Shown: positions 62,198-64,000 of the stretch, one piece after another | Numbering within the stretch: position 1 is the first letter of the stretch | Layout of the letters: the number at the start of each line of letters is the position of its first letter | DNA from: Alphaproteobacteria bacterium | GTDB taxonomy: Bacteria > Pseudomonadota > Alphaproteobacteria > Rhodobacterales > Rhodobacteraceae | Reading direction: 5' to 3' | Assembly: GCA_030425925.1 (NCBI GenBank) | Contig: JAUHZO010000011.1 | Location: forward strand, 92,354-156,353 | DNA length: 64,000 bases | Position numbers and translations under genes: made by a program | The notes under the pieces: generated by a model | The model's database searches: none | The model's input: only the letters and a program-made list of their open reading frames with translations | What the model was told of the DNA's origin: nothing

Positions 62198-62431
62198 TTA
62201 CGCAAGCCCCTCGTTTTCGGCCAGCGGTGCATCTTCGAGCGGCAGGCGAAGAACGATACGGCCATTGATCGGGCAGGTTTCCAGTTGGAGCGTGTAGCCC
62301 TTGCCGTCTTTGTGAACCCAAGCCGCGCCGACTTTGTTCCAGTAGGATTTGTCACCCTTTTGCGTGACGTGCCAGGCCAGGTAGTCGGGAGCGTTCGGGG
62401 CCTGGTTTGTGGTGTGATTTTCGCGTGCCAT
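62198..62431 (-). CDS. small hypothetical protein of mobile elements
   Basis: This 77-residue protein has DYLAWHVTQKGDKSYWNKVG, AAWVHKDGKGYTLQLETCPI and NGRIVLRLPL, a compact beta-rich fold. Similar short proteins are common next to relaxase genes on alphaproteobacterial plasmids, but no function is known to me. AAGGAG lies just before the ATG. It converges with the relaxase gene, 12 bp apart. Confidence 0.75.
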   Translation of the reverse strand: MARENHTTNQAPNAPDYLAWHVTQKGDKSYWNKVGAAWVHKDGKGYTLQLETCPINGRIVLRLPLEDAPLAENEGLA

Positions 62432-62959
62432 GATCTTTTCTCCTTTGTTCGGGGTGGCTTGCTAACGCCCTCCCGCTCGACCGAAGGCAAAGGCTCGGAA
62501 TCCATGGTCAACACGGCTGGCTTAGCCAGGTGGTGCGGGCAGTCCATTGGAGGACGATGCCGCGTTCGGTCAGGGAGTTAGGGGGTCCTCATGCAAGCCA
62601 ATCGGACTAAAGGGGAACGGGTGCGCCCTTGAAAACTGCCACATGTCTGAGCATCCCGATCTCTGATTATATGTGCAGCTCGTCCTTGGGTGAGTGTTCT
62701 CGGCTGGAAAGATGGTCGCGGTTCTTGGGTTCGACGCAGCGAGGCATGGGCTCCTCCAACCCCTTCCCGATCAATCCAAAAAGCTTCTGAACTGGCGTGG
62801 CATGCGCAAAGCTTCAGGCAATCGAGAGTGTTCAACGCCTCCTTCCTTTGTCCTTGTCGTGACGCCCGAACCATCAAGTGCCTTCTTGGGCGGATGATGG
62901 TGTGCGGGGCCGAAAGGCCCTGAATGGTTCGGGGCCTCCTAGAACAAAAGGAGGATACG
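62432..62959. other. 528-bp spacer without a recognisable gene
   Basis: Several open frames cross it but none has a good ribosome site, domain or coding bias. Near its right end is a GAAA-loop hairpin (GGGCC / GGCCC, 62907-62920) 40 bp before the next small gene. The promoter of the 77-residue gene must lie in its left part. Confidence 0.55.
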
Positions 62960-63139
62960 ATGAAACTCATCTCACGATTTGAAGCGGCAACCCGCAGCAC
63001 AGCCGAGCTTTTCAGCTTGCGCAAGGAGGCGTTCATAGCCTTTTCTGCTGCTCCGCGCGGCTCACAGGAACAGCGCGACGCTCTCGCCTCGATGCGCGCC
63101 ATCGAGCGCGAACTCACGAGCCGAAAACTCATGCCGTAA
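62960..63139 (+). CDS. 59-residue hypothetical protein
   Basis: A perfect AAAAGGAGGA ribosome site precedes the ATG, which is the main reason to call it. The product (MKLISRFEAATRSTAELFSL ... RAIERELTSRKLMP) is helical and charged. It is flanked by two GAAA-tetraloop hairpins, the second a likely terminator, so it forms its own small transcription unit. No family was recognised. Confidence 0.7.
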   Translation: MKLISRFEAATRSTAELFSLRKEAFIAFSAAPRGSQEQRDALASMRAIERELTSRKLMP

Positions 63140-63147
63140 CACAAGTG

Positions 63148-63171
63148 CGGTGGCCGAAAGGTCGCCGTTTT
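63148..63171 (+). terminator. terminator of the 59-residue gene
   Basis: CGGTGGCC-GAAA-GGTCGCCG (with two G-U pairs) is followed by TTTT, 8 bp after the stop. Confidence 0.8.
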
Positions 63172-63213
63172 CTCTAGATTAGAAAATTCAATTTTAGCCT
63201 ATATGCTAAATGC

Positions 63214-64000
63214 TTAACTGCTGGAGCAGGATAAATACCCTCGCCCCCGAGGTTGTGAACAGTTCTGGTCACCATGTTGGTTCTCACGACAGATTGGACC
63301 TCCCTCTTCGACATGAAAGCTAGTTACTCGATATCCAGGGGGGCAATAAGAATCCAACTCGCCACTCTCTCCATCAGTTCGTGGATTCGCCGAAACAGGC
63401 ATGGGAATCTCAAATTTTTTCGTAAAACATTTTTGCTTTGAAGCGTTCCCTTCGTTGAGCTCACACATTACGGTATCATTGCTCATGAAACCTTTTGTCC
63501 AAACTGAATCTGTCTTTGAATTCGGTGTGGAAATATTTGTGAGGTAATAGTCGCCTGTTTCTGGGTCCACATTATATACTGTCGGCTGATCTTGCTTCAT
63601 GAATCTCTGCTCTCTGCCATTTTGATCTGTGTATATAGAATTACTTCCACCTAATAAGCTTGAATTTTTCTCAAAAGCCTGCCTCCAGCCTTCTGGGCAT
63701 TCCGACCCGTAAACTGTAATTAGCTTGGTTTGTTCACAAGCTGCTGGCTCACTCGAATTCACGAGCGTTGGTAGTTGCGCATGATAGGTTACACGATCAT
63801 CATAATAGTCGCTGGCTGTTTCGGTGTGAAACGCCGCAATAAAATCCGCGTCGCCATCACAGTTTTCGATGTCAGCACCGTCGCCTTCACACCCCAGTCT
63901 CCCTGTCGCCACGACAGCATACTGATTTGTAAAGCTCTCGTTCCCGTCGTCATCAGTGATCTTGATTGCGCCTATTCCGCTGCCATAGGTGGCAGCTTGG
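63214..64000 (-). CDS. cysteine-rich hypothetical protein (5' end outside window)
   Basis: The frame is open to the right edge, so the N-terminus is missing; 261 residues are visible. It has about a dozen Cys, often in GC/CP contexts (GRLGCEGDG, SECPEGWRQ, SYCPPGYRVTSFH, SQPRGRGYLSC), with Asn/Ser/Thr-rich stretches between. This looks like an exported, disulfide-bonded domain, such as a minor pilin or fibre tip. GC content is the lowest in the window, consistent with foreign origin. No family was recognised. Confidence 0.7.
   Translation of the reverse strand, partial: QAATYGSGIGAIKITDDDGNESFTNQYAVVATGRLGCEGDGADIENCDGDADFIAAFHTETASDYYDDRVTYHAQLPTLVNSSEPAACEQTKLITVYGSECPEGWRQAFEKNSSLLGGSNSIYTDQNGREQRFMKQDQPTVYNVDPETGDYYLTNISTPNSKTDSVWTKGFMSNDTVMCELNEGNASKQKCFTKKFEIPMPVSANPRTDGESGELDSYCPPGYRVTSFHVEEGGPICRENQHGDQNCSQPRGRGYLSCSSS

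Noticed and set aside
62578..63144. 188-residue minus-strand frame
   Set aside because: It runs antisense through the well-supported 59-residue gene and lacks a ribosome site and any recognisable domain.
1..64000. tRNA, rRNA or riboswitch genes
   Set aside because: All spacers were read for cloverleaf-like or known aptamer patterns and none was convincing.

Overview
This is a 64 kb stretch of a high-GC chromosome from an alphaproteobacterium of the Rhodobacterales, most likely the Roseobacter group. The evidence is a GAAC-N7-GAAC SOS box in front of lexA, a trgA-trgB-cysK tellurite locus, the dmdA/acuI genes of dimethylsulfoniopropionate (DMSP) breakdown next to a BCCT transporter, a holin/endolysin pair like the one that releases the Rhodobacter gene transfer agent, a trp operon run-on of the type trpG-trpD-ung-trpC-moaC-moeA, and many perfect palindromes between genes. 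No rRNA, tRNA or CRISPR array was seen.

Layout. 1-6.2 kb: tatA-tatB, a WYL regulator, class I FBP aldolase, a P450/membrane hydrolase pair and ccdA. 6.2-18.3 kb: a divergent polysaccharide deacetylase, the trp/ung/moa operon, lexA convergent with comEC, then gltX and gltA. 18.5-22 kb: a 708-residue acidic repeat protein, an odd short-repeat spacer, a PaaG-like hydratase and a VOC protein. 22-26.3 kb: ccmF-ccmH, the holin/endolysin cassette and a cupin. 26.4-30.1 kb: zwf-pgl-pgi (upper Entner-Doudoroff and pentose phosphate steps) behind a LacI-type operator. 30.4-38.4 kb: a radical SAM protein, nucleoside hydrolase, GNAT, SelO, a decayed RTX gene, two EamA exporters, a DUF533 protein and a Fur/Mur regulator. 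38.4-38.9 kb: a structured, repeat-rich spacer. 38.9-47.4 kb: a minus-strand series phr, cfa, trgA, trgB, cysK, mscS-type channel, alaX, mostly with 1-4 bp overlaps. 47.5-56.3 kb: a class V aminotransferase-like enzyme, BCCT transporter with UspA, acuI, a frameshifted dmdA, and a DinB/DUF1326/DUF2182 operon divergent from a GntR regulator across a perfect 26-bp palindrome. 56.6-60.3 kb: an acyl-CoA-ligase-like enzyme divergent from a LuxR-HTH/hydrolase fusion. From about 60.37 kb to the right edge: a lower-GC mobilizable element with a possible oriT, an accessory protein, a relaxase and small cargo genes.

How the parts fit: much of the window is housekeeping (Trp and molybdopterin synthesis, central carbon, cytochrome c maturation, SOS). 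Several blocks suggest life at the lit sea surface: photolyase and cyclopropane lipid synthase beside tellurite/cysteine genes, osmolyte/DMSP uptake beside DMSP enzymes, and competence (comEC), LexA and lysis genes that in relatives belong to gene-transfer-agent biology. The less ordinary items are a forced CTG start for trgB, a one-base frameshift in dmdA, a three-lesion RTX pseudogene, a 177-nt nested hairpin after fur, the Cys-rich DUF2182-DUF1326-DinB set under a probable GntR operator, and a possible oriT.
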